Part shown: piece by piece, positions 52,010 to 61,175 of the stretch
Position numbering within the stretch: position 1 is the stretch's first letter
Layout: each line of letters begins with the position of its first letter
Source of the DNA: Methanosarcina sp. 2.H.T.1A.6
GTDB taxonomy: Archaea > Halobacteriota > Methanosarcinia > Methanosarcinales > Methanosarcinaceae
DNA: 64,000 bases
Direction: 5' to 3'
Assembly (NCBI RefSeq): GCF_000979455.1
Contig: NZ_JJOY01000026.1
Coordinates: forward strand, 31,789-95,788
Translations under genes and position numbers: made by a program
Notes under the pieces: generated by a model
Told to the model about the DNA's origin: nothing
The model's database searches: none
The model's input: the letters and a program-made list of their open reading frames with translations, nothing else

Positions 52010-52690
52010 TGTTACGCCCGAATTTCGCCTCGGGATCACAGGAAATCGGAGATTTTCTGGGAGTTGCGATGTAATCGCAACAGTACGCAGTCCTTTTCGC
52101 TTCGCTCAAGCAGACTATTATAGTTTATCGCAGTAAGCTTCGCTCAAGCAGACTAAAAAGCAGACTAAATTACAAATCTTTCTGACCCGTGCAACCTTAT
52201 TCACTGTACCGGGTCGTTCCTGTCACGCTCGACGCAGGAGAGCGGTCTTACAAAGGAAAAAAACAGAAAATAAAAGCCATAAAATAATATAAAATAAAAT
52301 AAAATAAAATAAAATATACTTAAAAAGCGCAAATACTATCAAATATAGAAAATCTGGTACGAATGACTGTAAAACAGACTCAAATGCATATTAAAGCATT
52401 CTTTTTCACTTCTTTTTTTGCAGGGCCGCCAGACAAGCTGGCGGGGGAGCTTATTTTTATCTAAATATTTAAATGAGGTTCCCGGGGTTAAAGGAAATAT
52501 TCTTCGGACAGGAAAGGTGATTCTGAATTCAGTTACTCCTCTTGATAGTATGAATTCGCCTGTTACTTTTTTGCGTTGCAGACGAAACTACTTCAACTCT
52601 GCAAGGAGTAGAACAGGAAAACAAAAAATTTCAGCTTCGGATATTCTGAGCAATATCAACAGATTAATCCGGAATCATCGATTTCTGTTT
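52010..52690 (+). repeat. Interspersed noncoding element, copy B
   Basis: Block 1 (52019-52130): CGGGATCACAGGAAATCGGAG, hairpin GTTGCGAT-GTA-ATCGCAAC, AGTCCTTTTCGCTTCGCTCAAG. Block 2 (52200-52250): TGTCACGCTCGACGCAGGAG and AGCGGTCTTACAAA. Block 3 (52420-52690): GCAGGGCCGCCAGACAAGCTG with a perfect CCGCCAG/CTGGCGG stem, AAATATTCTTCGGAC, GAATTCGCCTGTTA, GGATATTCTGAGCAATA. The order and spacing match copy A. It ends about 60 bases before the aldo/keto reductase gene. Confidence 0.7.
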
Positions 52691-52751
52691 TTTCGGGAAT
52701 TCAGGGTGGAAACCCTTAAAAATCAAAGGAAACAACTTAAAACAGAAGGTA

Positions 52752-53954
52752 ATGGAAATGCTGTACAGAGAAATGCCGGAGAATGGAGATGAACTTTCGA
52801 TACTCGGGTTCGGATGCATGCGCCTTCCTCTCAAAGAAGGAAAAATAGACGAAGAAAGAGCCAGACAGCAGGTGCGCTATGCAATCGATCACGGAGTAAA
52901 CTACATAGACACAGCATGGCCGTACCACATGGGAGAAAGTGAGCCTTTCGTGGGGAGGGCTCTTGCTGACGGCTACCGGGAAAAGGTCAAACTCGCAACA
53001 AAACTTCCCTCATGGACCGTGAAAAGCCACGAAGATATGGACAGGATACTCAATGCTCAGCTTGAGAGGCTCGGGACAGATCATGTAGATTATTATCTGG
53101 TGCACGGGCTCGTGGGGACATTATGGGATAAAATGGAAAAGCTCGAGGTTCTGGACTTCCTTGATCGGGCAAAGGCTGACGGGCGAATTATAAACGCAGG
53201 TTTTTCCTTCCACGGCTCAGTTGACGATTTCAGGCGGATTGTGGACGCATATCCCTGGACTTTCTGCCAGATCCAGTATAATTTCCTGGATGAAAAAAAT
53301 CAGGCAGGTACTGAAGGACTTGAATATGCAGCTTCAAAGGGACTGGGCGTAATCGTCATGGAACCTCTGCGCGGAGGCAAACTGACAAATCCCATACCTC
53401 CTGCAGTACAGGATATCTGGGATGAGACATCTGTAAAACGCACACCAGCAGAATGGTCGCTTCGCTGGATCTGGAACCATCCCGAAGTTACGGTTGTGCT
53501 TTCAGGCATGAACGAAGAGTCTCATCTCGAAGAAAACCTGAAAACTGCAGATGAAGCTTATCCGGATTCCCTTACAGAGGACGAACTTCAGCTCGTAAAA
53601 AGAGTAGAACAGAAATACAGGGAACTTATGAAAGTTGGCTGCACGGGCTGCAGGTACTGCATACCCTGCCCTTCGGGAGTAGACATTCCGAGCTGTTTTG
53701 AAATCTACAATAACTTTTACCTTTCAGGGAATGAAAAAGAAGCAAAACTCATGTATGCAGCAAAACCCGGCGGAATAATAAGAGGTGATGTCCAGGGCTA
53801 TGCTTCCCAGTGCGTACAGTGCGGACAGTGCGTTGAAAAATGCCCGCAGCATCTGGAAATACCTTCCCTGCTTGAAGCTGTTGTAGAAGTATTTGAGGGA
53901 AAAGACTTCAAGGGATGGAGAGTTATGGCGAAAAAGGCTTTTGGAAAAGAGTAA
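52752..53954 (+). CDS. Aldo/keto reductase with C-terminal 4Fe-4S domain
   Basis: This 400-residue protein joins an aldo/keto reductase barrel (LGFGCMRLPL; tetrad Asp and Tyr in YIDTAWPYHMGESE, Lys in VKLATKLPS, His in YYLVHGL) to an Fe-S C-terminus: CTGCRYCIPCPSGVDIPSCFE (residues about 297-317) and CVQCGQCVEKCPQHLEIP (about 356-373). This fusion (COG1453) is common in anaerobes and probably passes electrons from ferredoxin-like carriers to carbonyl substrates. A second ATG two codons in is possible. It is a single gene. Confidence 0.9.
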   Translation: MEMLYREMPENGDELSILGFGCMRLPLKEGKIDEERARQQVRYAIDHGVNYIDTAWPYHMGESEPFVGRALADGYREKVKLATKLPSWTVKSHEDMDRILNAQLERLGTDHVDYYLVHGLVGTLWDKMEKLEVLDFLDRAKADGRIINAGFSFHGSVDDFRRIVDAYPWTFCQIQYNFLDEKNQAGTEGLEYAASKGLGVIVMEPLRGGKLTNPIPPAVQDIWDETSVKRTPAEWSLRWIWNHPEVTVVLSGMNEESHLEENLKTADEAYPDSLTEDELQLVKRVEQKYRELMKVGCTGCRYCIPCPSGVDIPSCFEIYNNFYLSGNEKEAKLMYAAKPGGIIRGDVQGYASQCVQCGQCVEKCPQHLEIPSLLEAVVEVFEGKDFKGWRVMAKKAFGKE

Positions 53955-54609
53955 CGGTCATATTGCCATAATGATTTACGAATTTTTAATGTAAATCCAT
54001 AAATAAATATCGATACAGATGGATGATTGGAGTAATAGTTAAAATATTAGCATATTTCTGTATCTGATGTAAATGAGGCTTTACCAAAAACTTTAAAAAT
54101 GCTTTAAAAGCTAAAAAATATCTCTAAATGCTTATTTATCCCATAATTACATCTAGAATCTTTTAAATAAACACTACTCCAAGAATTGTTGTGTATAATT
54201 GCACTAAAATATATTCTATATAATATATTTAGTAAAAAACTCATGACCTAATTTTATTTTTTATTTTGTTTTATTTTAATTTTAATTCTAATTTTTATTG
54301 TAACTTACAGATTGATATGTATATTATTTTTCATAATGTATTAAAAATCCATAAGCCAATTATTCAAATATTTAAGGGATAAACTAAGATCTAATTAGAA
54401 TTCCTTAATTAATATCTAATTAAATTGGATATTAGTTTACTAAACCTCTATTTTCTACAAAATATGACTTATAATAGGATATTATTGAAAAATAAGTGAT
54501 TTTTAAGAATATGGCAAAAGTTCATCTGTATAGATAATATTTTATCCTCTCGACATCTTATTTGATAAATCTAGGAAGTTATATGAATAACTAATAAAAT
54601 ATATATTAA
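53955..54609. other. Very AT-rich noncoding region
   Basis: About 650 bases of strongly AT-rich DNA with many short homopolymer runs and no usable reading frame. It ends abruptly where coding similarity to a kinase begins at 54610. No RNA gene or repeat family was recognised. Confidence 0.5.
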
Positions 54610-55098
54610 GCCGGGAAGATGGAACTTAACGTAGAGAAGTTTTCCATATCCAGTTCAGTCTCTGAAGTTAAGACTTTATTGACACCTCTGGCATCAAAGA
54701 AAAGTATCCAGATTTTGAGCATGGTTGATGAAAAGCTAACGACCATAAGGGCTGATAGAACGAAGTTCAAGCAGATATTATACAACCTGGTGGATAATGC
54801 TATCAAGTTCACACCCGAAGGTGGGCACGTTATTGTTGATGCCAGGGTTTGGGAAGATGGAGTAAAAATTACTATCAAAGATACAGGCGTTGGAATCTCC
54901 GAAGAGGAAACCCGGAAGGTCTTTCAGCCATTTACACAGCTTGAGAACTCTGAACTCGAAAAACAGGTGGGGACGGGACTTGGACTTTTTCTTGTCAAGA
55001 AATTTGTGGAGATGCATGCATGTCGAATCTGGGTTGAAAGCGAGTTTGGAGAAGGCAGCAAATTCATTTTTACCATACCCCTCAACTCAAATAATTAA
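54610..55098 (+). pseudogene. 3' fragment of a sensor histidine kinase (HATPase domain only)
   Basis: The sequence begins abruptly at AGKMELNVEKFSI, the end of a HisKA helix (full relatives read DLSKVEAGKMELN). It then holds a complete HATPase_c: ILYNLVDNAIKFTP, DTGVGIS, GTGLGLFLVKKFVEMHA and a normal end IFTIPLNSNN. The sensor part and the phosphoacceptor helix are missing, replaced by AT-rich DNA. No ribosome binding site precedes the internal ATG at 54619. One G box residue pair after EMH is changed (ACR for GG). It is a truncated relic. Confidence 0.75.
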
Positions 55099-55178
55099 TC
55101 AAAGGATAGATTTTCTGTCCTGCTGAGTTTTTATGAATGTTTTTGTTCTGTTCTGTGTTCTATTCACCATTTACAGTT

Positions 55179-55745
55179 TCAGGCCTTTTTTCCTATCGAA
55201 AAAGCTTTTCCAAGGTTACATCCTATGCCGTAATAGCTTCTATTTCCTGTCCCGTATATAAGAGGCCTGATTTTCTCAATATCGGGATTTCCGTTTTCAT
55301 CAAGCACGGATTCTTCTGCCTTGATGTCCACTATCTCTCCTACAAACAAAGTATGAAGCCCTATCTCAAGGCTGTGGAGAAGTTTACACTCGAGGATAAC
55401 CGGAAATTCTGCTATATAAGGAGCAGGTACAAGCTCACTCCTTATTGGGGTCAGACAGGCTGCTTCAAACTTATTCTCATCTCTTCCGCTTGTGATGCCG
55501 AAGTAATCAGCTTCCTTTATATTATCCTCTGATGGAATGTTTACAGTAAACGCCTTATTTTCCATGATGCCGGCATAGCTGTAAGTTGCTTTTCTTAAGG
55601 ACACACTGATACATGGAGGGTTAGAACAGCAGATCCCTGCCCAGGCTACAGTCATCGCATTTGGCTTTTCATTCATGTCGTAGGTGCCGACAACCCAGGC
55701 AGGTGTCGGAAATGCGAGTGTCTTTGCTCCGATTGATTGTTTCAT
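55179..55745 (-). CDS. Flavin reductase-like (flavoredoxin) protein
   Basis: This 188-residue protein has the FMN-binding split-barrel of flavin reductases: [58 protein letters not shown], then [40 protein letters not shown] and [15 protein letters not shown]. It binds FMN and probably transfers electrons in the cytoplasm. It is a single gene; its start is followed by [12 protein letters not shown]. Confidence 0.92.
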   Translation of the reverse strand: MKQSIGAKTLAFPTPAWVVGTYDMNEKPNAMTVAWAGICCSNPPCISVSLRKATYSYAGIMENKAFTVNIPSEDNIKEADYFGITSGRDENKFEAACLTPIRSELVPAPYIAEFPVILECKLLHSLEIGLHTLFVGEIVDIKAEESVLDENGNPDIEKIRPLIYGTGNRSYYGIGCNLGKAFSIGKKA

Positions 55746-56232
55746 GGCTTAATCTTCTTTTCGATAAGATTTTAGAATAGTTTATATTATTAATTGGTCA
55801 GGATTCTATAAATCCGTTTCTTTGTGATTAATTTAAACAAGTATGGGGTAGGGATATATAATGAAAGTAGTTTTTCTACAATGTGCAGACCTAAGTAAGT
55901 TACTAAGATTTTTTTGTTAGGGTTTTTCTCGCCTGAGTTGCACAGCTTAGATAGGGTCTGTTCACGTATTAAAAGCGAGTAGATAACTAAATTTTTATTA
56001 TAAAATTATTGTACAGTGTAAGGGTATGAGGGAAATAGTAAGAACTCAAAACCAATTATTACATCATTTATATATTGATATCTACTAAAATCTTTTTACC
56101 TTATATATATCTTCTGAGCTTAATTTAACATGATTACAGTTTAGAAAAATGTTTCAATAATTTACGTTTAAACTCATTTCTTCAAGAAACGTTTCTTCCA
56201 TTTTTAACCTTGGTTTCAAAGAAGGTGATAGG

Positions 56233-57468
56233 GTGTCAAGAAAAATTATATCAAAAGTTTTTTTAATTTGCTTATTAGGCATTATTTCAATTATGCCAAC
56301 TGTCTCAGCTGAAGACTTGCCAGAATCGGATCATAACTATGCAAACAACTTCGTATACACCTGGCCTGCGATCAGTGATCCTGATGCAACTCAGATGAGA
56401 TTTCACTTATCAAAATTAGATCTTGCCGATGATTACTCTGACAAATTGATCATCTTAGATAAAAATGGAAATAAACTAAAAACCTATAACGGCCAGAGGG
56501 AAATTTTGGAGGATGTATGGACAGAATGGTACGCGGGAAATACATTTAAAATTAGACTTGAAACAGATACAGAAGTTACTGGTTATGGGTTTAAGATAGA
56601 TCAGGTCGAGACAAGAACAGATATGGCCCCATCCGGTACCTTTCCTGAATCGGATCATAACTATGCAAACAACTTCGTATATACCTGGCCTGCGATCAGT
56701 GATCCTGATGCAACTCAGATGAGATTTCACTTATCAAAATTAGATCTTGCCGATGATTACTCTGACAAATTAATTATCTTAGATGAAAATGGAAATAAAC
56801 TAAAAACCTATAACGGCCAGAGGGAAATTTTGGAAGATGTATGGACAGAATGGTACGCGGGAAATACATTTAAAATTAGACTTGAAACGGATACAGAAGT
56901 TACTGGTTATGGGTTTAAGATAGATCAGGTTGAAATTAGGGGAATAGATGGGGAAACTAGGGGAATAGAATTAGCAGAAGAATCTTCGGAAGGTTCGCCT
57001 GCAACAATAAAAACAGTGTCATCAACGGTGGCTCCAGTCGAGTTTTCTGTAATCGAAAGCAAAAAATCCTCTGAAACAGCTCCTGAAATAAACATAGAGG
57101 TGACAAAAGATCAAAGTAGCTCTGATGCTGTACTTTTTTTGAGTGGCTCTGCTTTAAGTGATAGTGGTATTAAGAGTGTAACTGTTAATGGAATATATGT
57201 AGGTACCGAATCTTGGAACGTTCCTCTTGATTTATCCACTGGCGATAATACCAATGTAATTGTAGCTACAGGTTATGATGGTAGTACAACAATAGAAACC
57301 ATAAACATATATAATCCAGATCCGAGTTCTGAGCCTCAAAGTTCAAGTTATAACTCCTACTTGGTTGCAATTATTTCCGGAATTTTTGTAGTTATTGCAG
57401 CTGTATTAGGACCTATAGTAAAAAAGAAACTGAAAGAGAAAGAAAATTCAGAACTTCAGGACAAATAA
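56233..57468 (+). CDS. Membrane-anchored surface protein with duplicated CUB-like domain
   Basis: This 411-residue protein starts at GTG 56233 (AAGGTGATAGG upstream) with a signal peptide (VFLICLLGIISIMPTVSA). Two almost identical CUB-like domains follow (FPESDHNYANNFVYTWPAIS ... EVTGYGFKIDQVE), repeated with a period of exactly 324 bases. Then comes a spacer, an Ig-like domain (INIEVTKDQSSSDAVLFLSGSALSDSGIKSVTVNG) and a C-terminal helix (YLVAIISGIFVVIAAVLGPIV) with a lysine-rich tail. It is a cell-surface protein, probably for adhesion or S-layer interaction. An IS66-type element is inserted 30 bases downstream. Confidence 0.88.
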   Translation: MSRKIISKVFLICLLGIISIMPTVSAEDLPESDHNYANNFVYTWPAISDPDATQMRFHLSKLDLADDYSDKLIILDKNGNKLKTYNGQREILEDVWTEWYAGNTFKIRLETDTEVTGYGFKIDQVETRTDMAPSGTFPESDHNYANNFVYTWPAISDPDATQMRFHLSKLDLADDYSDKLIILDENGNKLKTYNGQREILEDVWTEWYAGNTFKIRLETDTEVTGYGFKIDQVEIRGIDGETRGIELAEESSEGSPATIKTVSSTVAPVEFSVIESKKSSETAPEINIEVTKDQSSSDAVLFLSGSALSDSGIKSVTVNGIYVGTESWNVPLDLSTGDNTNVIVATGYDGSTTIETINIYNPDPSSEPQSSSYNSYLVAIISGIFVVIAAVLGPIVKKKLKEKENSELQDK

Positions 57469-57537
57469 GGAAAAATTATATAAGAGTTTCAAATTGAAAA
57501 AAGCTCGTAACTATTCAGGTAGCCTTGTGAAGGCTAC

Positions 57538-57568
57538 CAATTTTCCTCGTTCCGAGGAAAAATTGGAT
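57538..57568 (+). promoter_or_regulatory. Hairpin upstream of transposase start
   Basis: CCAATTTTCCTCG, a 3-base loop and CGAGGAAAAATTGG form a near-perfect 13-bp stem (one bulged A), directly after a smaller hairpin GGTAGCC-TTGTGAA-GGCTACC. It lies 25 bases before the GTG start. Such structures can shield a transposase from read-through transcripts; this is inferred. Confidence 0.5.
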
Positions 57569-57592
57569 ATAAAATGATTTCTTTTTTCAGTT

Positions 57593-59020
57593 GTGAAACG
57601 TGAAGAGATTCTTGCTTTGTGTGCTTCAACCCCTGAAGTTATTGCTTACATTGTGAGTCTTGAATCTCAAATTAAAGAACTCACTGAAAGATTGATAGCC
57701 TTAGAATCTCGTTTAAACCAAAACAGTCGTAACAGCAGTAGACATCCTTCTACTGATTTCTTTATCAAAGAGAAACCTAATCCTAAGAGTCTCCGCAAAA
57801 AGAGTGGCAAGAAAGCTGGAGGTCAAGAAGGTCATCAAGGGACAACTCTTGAAATGACTAATGATCCTGATTAGATAATAGAACATTCTTTGAGTTGCTG
57901 TGAAGAATGTGGACATACTCTTGAGAATGTTGAAGCTGAAGCTTATGAGAGAAGACAAGTCTTTGATATCCCTCCTGTAAATCTAGTTGTTACAGAACAT
58001 CGAAGTCAGATTAAGACCTGTCCTCACTGTGGAAGATCAAATAAAGCTGTTTTTCCTGAACCTGTGAAATATCCAGTTCAGTATGGCCCTAATATTTTAG
58101 CTTCAGCTATTTACTGTAAAAACTACCAGTTTATCCCATATGAAAGGATTTCTGAGTTTTTTGATGACGTTATGGGGATAAAAATCTGTCCTGCTACGAT
58201 AATTAGAGCAGAAAAAGATTGTTTCCAGAATTTAGAAGAATTTGAAAACGTGATTAGGGAGAAGTTACTAACTTCTCCTGTTATCCATTGTGATGAAACT
58301 GGGATGAAAGTTAAGGGAGAAAGGCATTGGCTTCATGTAGCTTCCAATGACAAATACACATGGTATTTCGCTCATCCAAAAAGAGGGTCAGAAGCAATGG
58401 ATTATATGGGAATTCTTCCCGCATTTAAGGGAGTAGCAGTTCACGATGGATGGAAACCATATAACACCTATGATTGTGATCACGCTCTTTGCAATGCTCA
58501 TCTACAGAGAGAACTTACCGGAATTGAAGAGAACTATAAACAGCAGTGGGCTAAAGAAATGAATGAACTGCTCACTGATATGAAAAACTATACTGATGAG
58601 TGTAAAGAGCAAAGTCAAGAGTTAGATTTTGAGCAAATTAAAGCATTGGAAGAAAGGTTCGATGCTATCATCATGAAAGGAATTGAAGAAAATCCACCTT
58701 CTCTAAATCCTCAAAAACAAGGAAAACGTGGTATAAATCCAAAAACAAAAGCAAGGAATCTACTTGATAGGTTTATAGAATACAAGGAACCGATTCTAAG
58801 ATTCCTAACAGATTTGAAAGTTCCATTTGAGAATAACCAGGCAGAAAGAGATATTAGGATGATGAAACTACAGCAAAAAATATCGGGAACTTTCAGAACA
58901 ATACAAGGAGCGGAAGCTTTCTCCAGAATTAGAGCTTATGTTTCTACAATAAGGAAGAATGGTTTACCTGTTTTAGAGGGTATTCTCGCGGCGCTCAAAG
59001 GAGCGCCGCTATTATCCTGA
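57593..59020 (+). CDS. IS66-family transposase with in-frame TAG (possible pyrrolysine)
   Basis: One frame runs from GTG 57593 to the stop at 59018-59020 and is interrupted only by TAG at 57872-57874, between MTNDPD and IIEHSLSCCEECGH. Before it: leucine-zipper-like VIAYIVSLESQIKELTERLIALESRL and NSRNSSRHPSTD. After it: zinc-finger CCEECGH and CPHCGRS, then the DDE core (Asp in VIHCDETGMKVKG, Asp in AVHDGWKPYNTYDCDHALCNAHLQREL, Glu in FENNQAERDIRMMKLQQKISG). UAG is read as pyrrolysine in Methanosarcina, so a full 475-residue enzyme may be made. Otherwise it is a nonsense mutant. Confidence 0.88.
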
Positions 59021-59529
59021 GAATTGTAGCAGTTTGCTGAAAAAACATACTTTTTTTATCAGTGGCTGAATAGTTACAAAAGCTCTTAAGAATATAGTCA
59101 CCAAAGAGGAAGGGAAAAACCTTTTTTCCCTCCTCTCAAAACGGGAAAAATGGATAGTTCAAAACAGAACTAATTGTGGAGCGATTTGAGCCCGTCTCTG
59201 AGGACTGGACTTCTCAATAATACAAAAATGTTTTTCGAGATGGACTGAAAGGCATCCGTTTTGCTCTTTTTTCCGGTTATTCTTCCGATCTCTTTTGTTA
59301 TCAATAACAGTCAATAATGGCAATCAGTTTATTTAACCGGTTTATTTAGCGGCAAATATATATATTGCTGACAATATAATCAGTGGTGCATATTTGAAAT
59401 AAACACGTTATTCAAATTCAAAACTGGAGGGGGATTTCCTGTTTTGCTCAGGATTGGTGAACATTCATTTTTCCAGTGAACATCGATTCTTCAGCCAGGA
59501 GAAAACCGGGGGAGATAAGAGTACAGGTG

Positions 59530-59615
59530 AATATAAATTTGAAGCTGCTGCAAATTGTCATTCGAAGTATTTGCCACTGCTGCAATAAAATACAGTTGTA
59601 AAGACTTCTCTTAAT
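59530..59615 (+). pseudogene. Broken copy of the 38-residue membrane protein gene
   Basis: In the frame matching the intact copy at 59998 it reads SCCKLSFEVFATAAIKYSCKDFS and stops. Stops TGA and TAA precede it and the ATG of the intact copy is lost. The ribosome binding site GGGGGAGATAA is still present. It is a decaying duplicate. Confidence 0.5.
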
Positions 59616-59672
59616 CAGGGTAGATTAAGGTTGAATAAGTAAAAAAAGTAGCATATTAAAGGGGGTATCAAA

Positions 59673-59858
59673 CTGACGAAGAAACATATTCTTGGTGGTC
59701 TGTTAATGGGGTCAGCCGCCGGAGTTGCTGCGGGTGTGGTTGCCGGAGTTACGATGAAGTATACTTATGATAAATATATTCAGGAGCAACTGCATAAACA
59801 ATTAAAATCCATTTTCTATGAAGTCTCCAGAAGACATCAGAAATGCCTCATTATATAA
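59673..59858 (+). CDS. Truncated glycine-zipper protein (61 residues)
   Basis: It begins TKKHILGGLLMGSAAGVAAGVVAGVTMKYTYDKYIQEQL, nearly identical to the N-terminus of the protein at 60149, then diverges (FYEVSRRHQKCLII) and stops without the Ig-like domain. The glycine/alanine-rich segment (residues 8-27) is a membrane or helix-packing zipper. AAAGGGGGT lies six bases before a CTG at 59673; the first ATG is at codon 12. Whether it is expressed is unknown. Confidence 0.5.
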   Translation: MTKKHILGGLLMGSAAGVAAGVVAGVTMKYTYDKYIQEQLHKQLKSIFYEVSRRHQKCLII

Positions 59859-59997
59859 TAGTAAGTATTCCGAAAGAAACACTCTATTCAAATTCAAAAC
59901 TAACTGAAATTTTCTGTCCTGTTCTGGATTGATAAACACGGCTTTGTCCGGTGAACATCTATTTTCCGGTTAGGACAAAACCAGGGGGAGATAAATA

Positions 59998-60114
59998 ATG
60001 CCAAGTTTAAAGGGTTGCTGTAAATTGTCATTAGGAGCAATTGCCATTGCTGCAATAATATATACAATTAAAAAGGCTCCTCTAAAGGGTAGGGGTAAGA
60101 TTAAGGTTGAATAA
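59998..60114 (+). CDS. Small membrane protein of 38 residues
   Basis: ATG 59998 follows CAGGGGGAGATAAATA. The protein MPSLKGCCKLSLGAIAIAAI continues with IYTIKKAPLKGRGKIKVE: a short hydrophobic helix (residues 10-24) with a cysteine pair before it and a strongly basic tail. The stop is 35 bases before the next gene, so the two form a small operon. A broken duplicate lies 470 bases upstream. The family is not recognised. Confidence 0.6.
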   Translation: MPSLKGCCKLSLGAIAIAAIIYTIKKAPLKGRGKIKVE

Positions 60115-60148
60115 GTAAAAAAAGTAGCATACTAAAGGGGGTATCAAA

Positions 60149-60712
60149 CTGACGAGGAAACATATACTTGGTGGTCTATTAATGGGGTCAGCCGCCGGAG
60201 CTGCTGCGGGTGTGGTTGCCGGAGTTGCTGCGGGTGTGGTTGCCGGAGTTACGATGAAGTATACTTACGATAAATATATTCAGGAGCAACAAGTGCACAA
60301 AAAACTCAAATCCATTCCCATAAAGGTGTTTAAACGCGGCCCGTTTCCTGTTACAGTGAAGTCTGTTTATCCGGATCGTCAAACCTTTTCTCATAACCTG
60401 AAATCCCCGATCTGGATTGAATTCGATGCACCTATAGACAGTTCTACTGTCACGAAAGATACGGTAATAGTCAAAAGCTCAGTGTCCGACGAGCCTGTAG
60501 AAGGTTTCCTTGATGCAGGTAATAGGATTCTGATGTTCCGGCCGTATGGGAAATATCCTGTAGAAAATGGTGGAGCTAAAGTCTCTATTACATTGATAGG
60601 AACCGATACCGGATCGGGAGCTATCACTGATACAAAAGGTGTTCTCCTTGATGGAGATAAGGACGGCAAAGCAGGTGGAGATTTCGAATACAAGTTCAGT
60701 ATTATGAGGTGA
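60149..60712 (+). CDS. Glycine-zipper protein with Big_5 Ig-like domain; probable CTG start
   Basis: About 187 residues if started at CTG 60149, which has AAAGGGGGT six bases upstream and is conserved in the duplicate at 59673. The alternative is ATG at 60182. Residues 8-35 are a glycine-zipper membrane segment (GGLLMGSAAGAAAGVVAGVAAGVVAGV). Residues about 75-185 fit a bacterial Ig-like (Big_5/SbsA-type) domain: VYPDRQTFSHNLKSPIWIEFDAPIDSSTVTKDTVIVKS, ILMFRPYGKYPVENGGAKVSITL and DKDGKAGGDFEYKFSI. It is probably a surface-exposed membrane protein partnered with the 38-residue protein. Confidence 0.75.
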   Translation: MTRKHILGGLLMGSAAGAAAGVVAGVAAGVVAGVTMKYTYDKYIQEQQVHKKLKSIPIKVFKRGPFPVTVKSVYPDRQTFSHNLKSPIWIEFDAPIDSSTVTKDTVIVKSSVSDEPVEGFLDAGNRILMFRPYGKYPVENGGAKVSITLIGTDTGSGAITDTKGVLLDGDKDGKAGGDFEYKFSIMR

Positions 60713-60726
60713 CAAAACATCCTCTG

Positions 60727-60840
60727 AAAAACTCTTCTCTAAAAAACTCTTCTCTAAAAAACTCTTCTAATTCTTCTTTTTAGTTTTTCATTTTAGTTCT
60801 TTTTTAGTTCTTCTTTTAAATTCTTCTTTTAGTGTAATAA
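60727..60840. repeat. Short direct repeats and T-rich tract
   Basis: ctaaaaaactcttct occurs about three times in a row, followed by several ttcttttta / agttctttt units. The T-rich part could terminate the upstream transcript. The remainder of 60713-61175 is AT-rich and holds the promoter of the SerRS gene but no further gene. Confidence 0.6.
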
Positions 60841-61175
60841 TTCAGGATATATCCATAAAACCTGTGAACACCAACTACAGAATAGAGAGATTTTATGTCT
60901 CCTCTTCAAATTGAGTTGAAAGTCAGAGCTTTCCATTCAATTTGAAGAATATACATAATTTACAAAAATTTTACTAAATGCCTGTGCAGTTAACAGTTTT
61001 TTATAAAAGATAACTATTTAAATAGTTAGTAAGTTTCTTATCTAGATAAAAAGAGTAGGCAGGTTACAGGCATCTATATCTATTTTTATATCCGAAATAG
61101 AGGTTTGAAGTTCTGCTGACATTCTTTCTAGATTCACAATCACACTATCCAGTATAATTAAAAGAGGCTCAAACC

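Larger units (their letters stand above)
57499..59085 (+). mobile_element. IS66-family insertion sequence with 8-bp target duplication
   Basis: The element spans 57507-59077 (1571 bp). Its ends are inverted: GTAACTATTCAG on the left and CTGAATAGTTAC on the right, 12 bp perfect. Directly outside lie identical 8-bp direct repeats AAAAGCTC (57499-57506 and 59078-59085), the target duplication size of the IS66 family. Inside the left end two hairpins precede the transposase start: GGTAGCC/GGCTACC and CCAATTTT...AAAATTGG. Perfect target repeats show a recent, undisturbed insertion. Confidence 0.9.
59395..59870 (+). repeat. Tandem duplication, left unit
   Basis: This unit aligns with about 59875-60300: shared TTATTCAAATTCAAAACT, GGTGAACAT, CCGGGGGAGATAA / CCAGGGGGAGATAA, TGCTGCAATAA, AAGGTTGAATAAGTAAAAAA, AAAGGGGGTATCAAACTGACG and most of the following gene start. 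The right unit keeps two complete genes; in this left unit the first small gene is broken. Confidence 0.75.

Noticed and set aside
52418..52792. Open frame of 124 codons overlapping the start of the aldo/keto reductase gene.
   Set aside because: It lies inside repeat element copy B; the homologous frame in copy A is full of stops, so it is not coding.
57593..57874. Calling the first 93 codons of the transposase a separate regulatory protein.
   Set aside because: The downstream part is in the same frame and the protein is continuous with IS66-type transposases, so one gene with TAG read-through is simpler.
59086..59395. Possible gene after the IS element.
   Set aside because: All frames are short and no start signal or similarity is visible.
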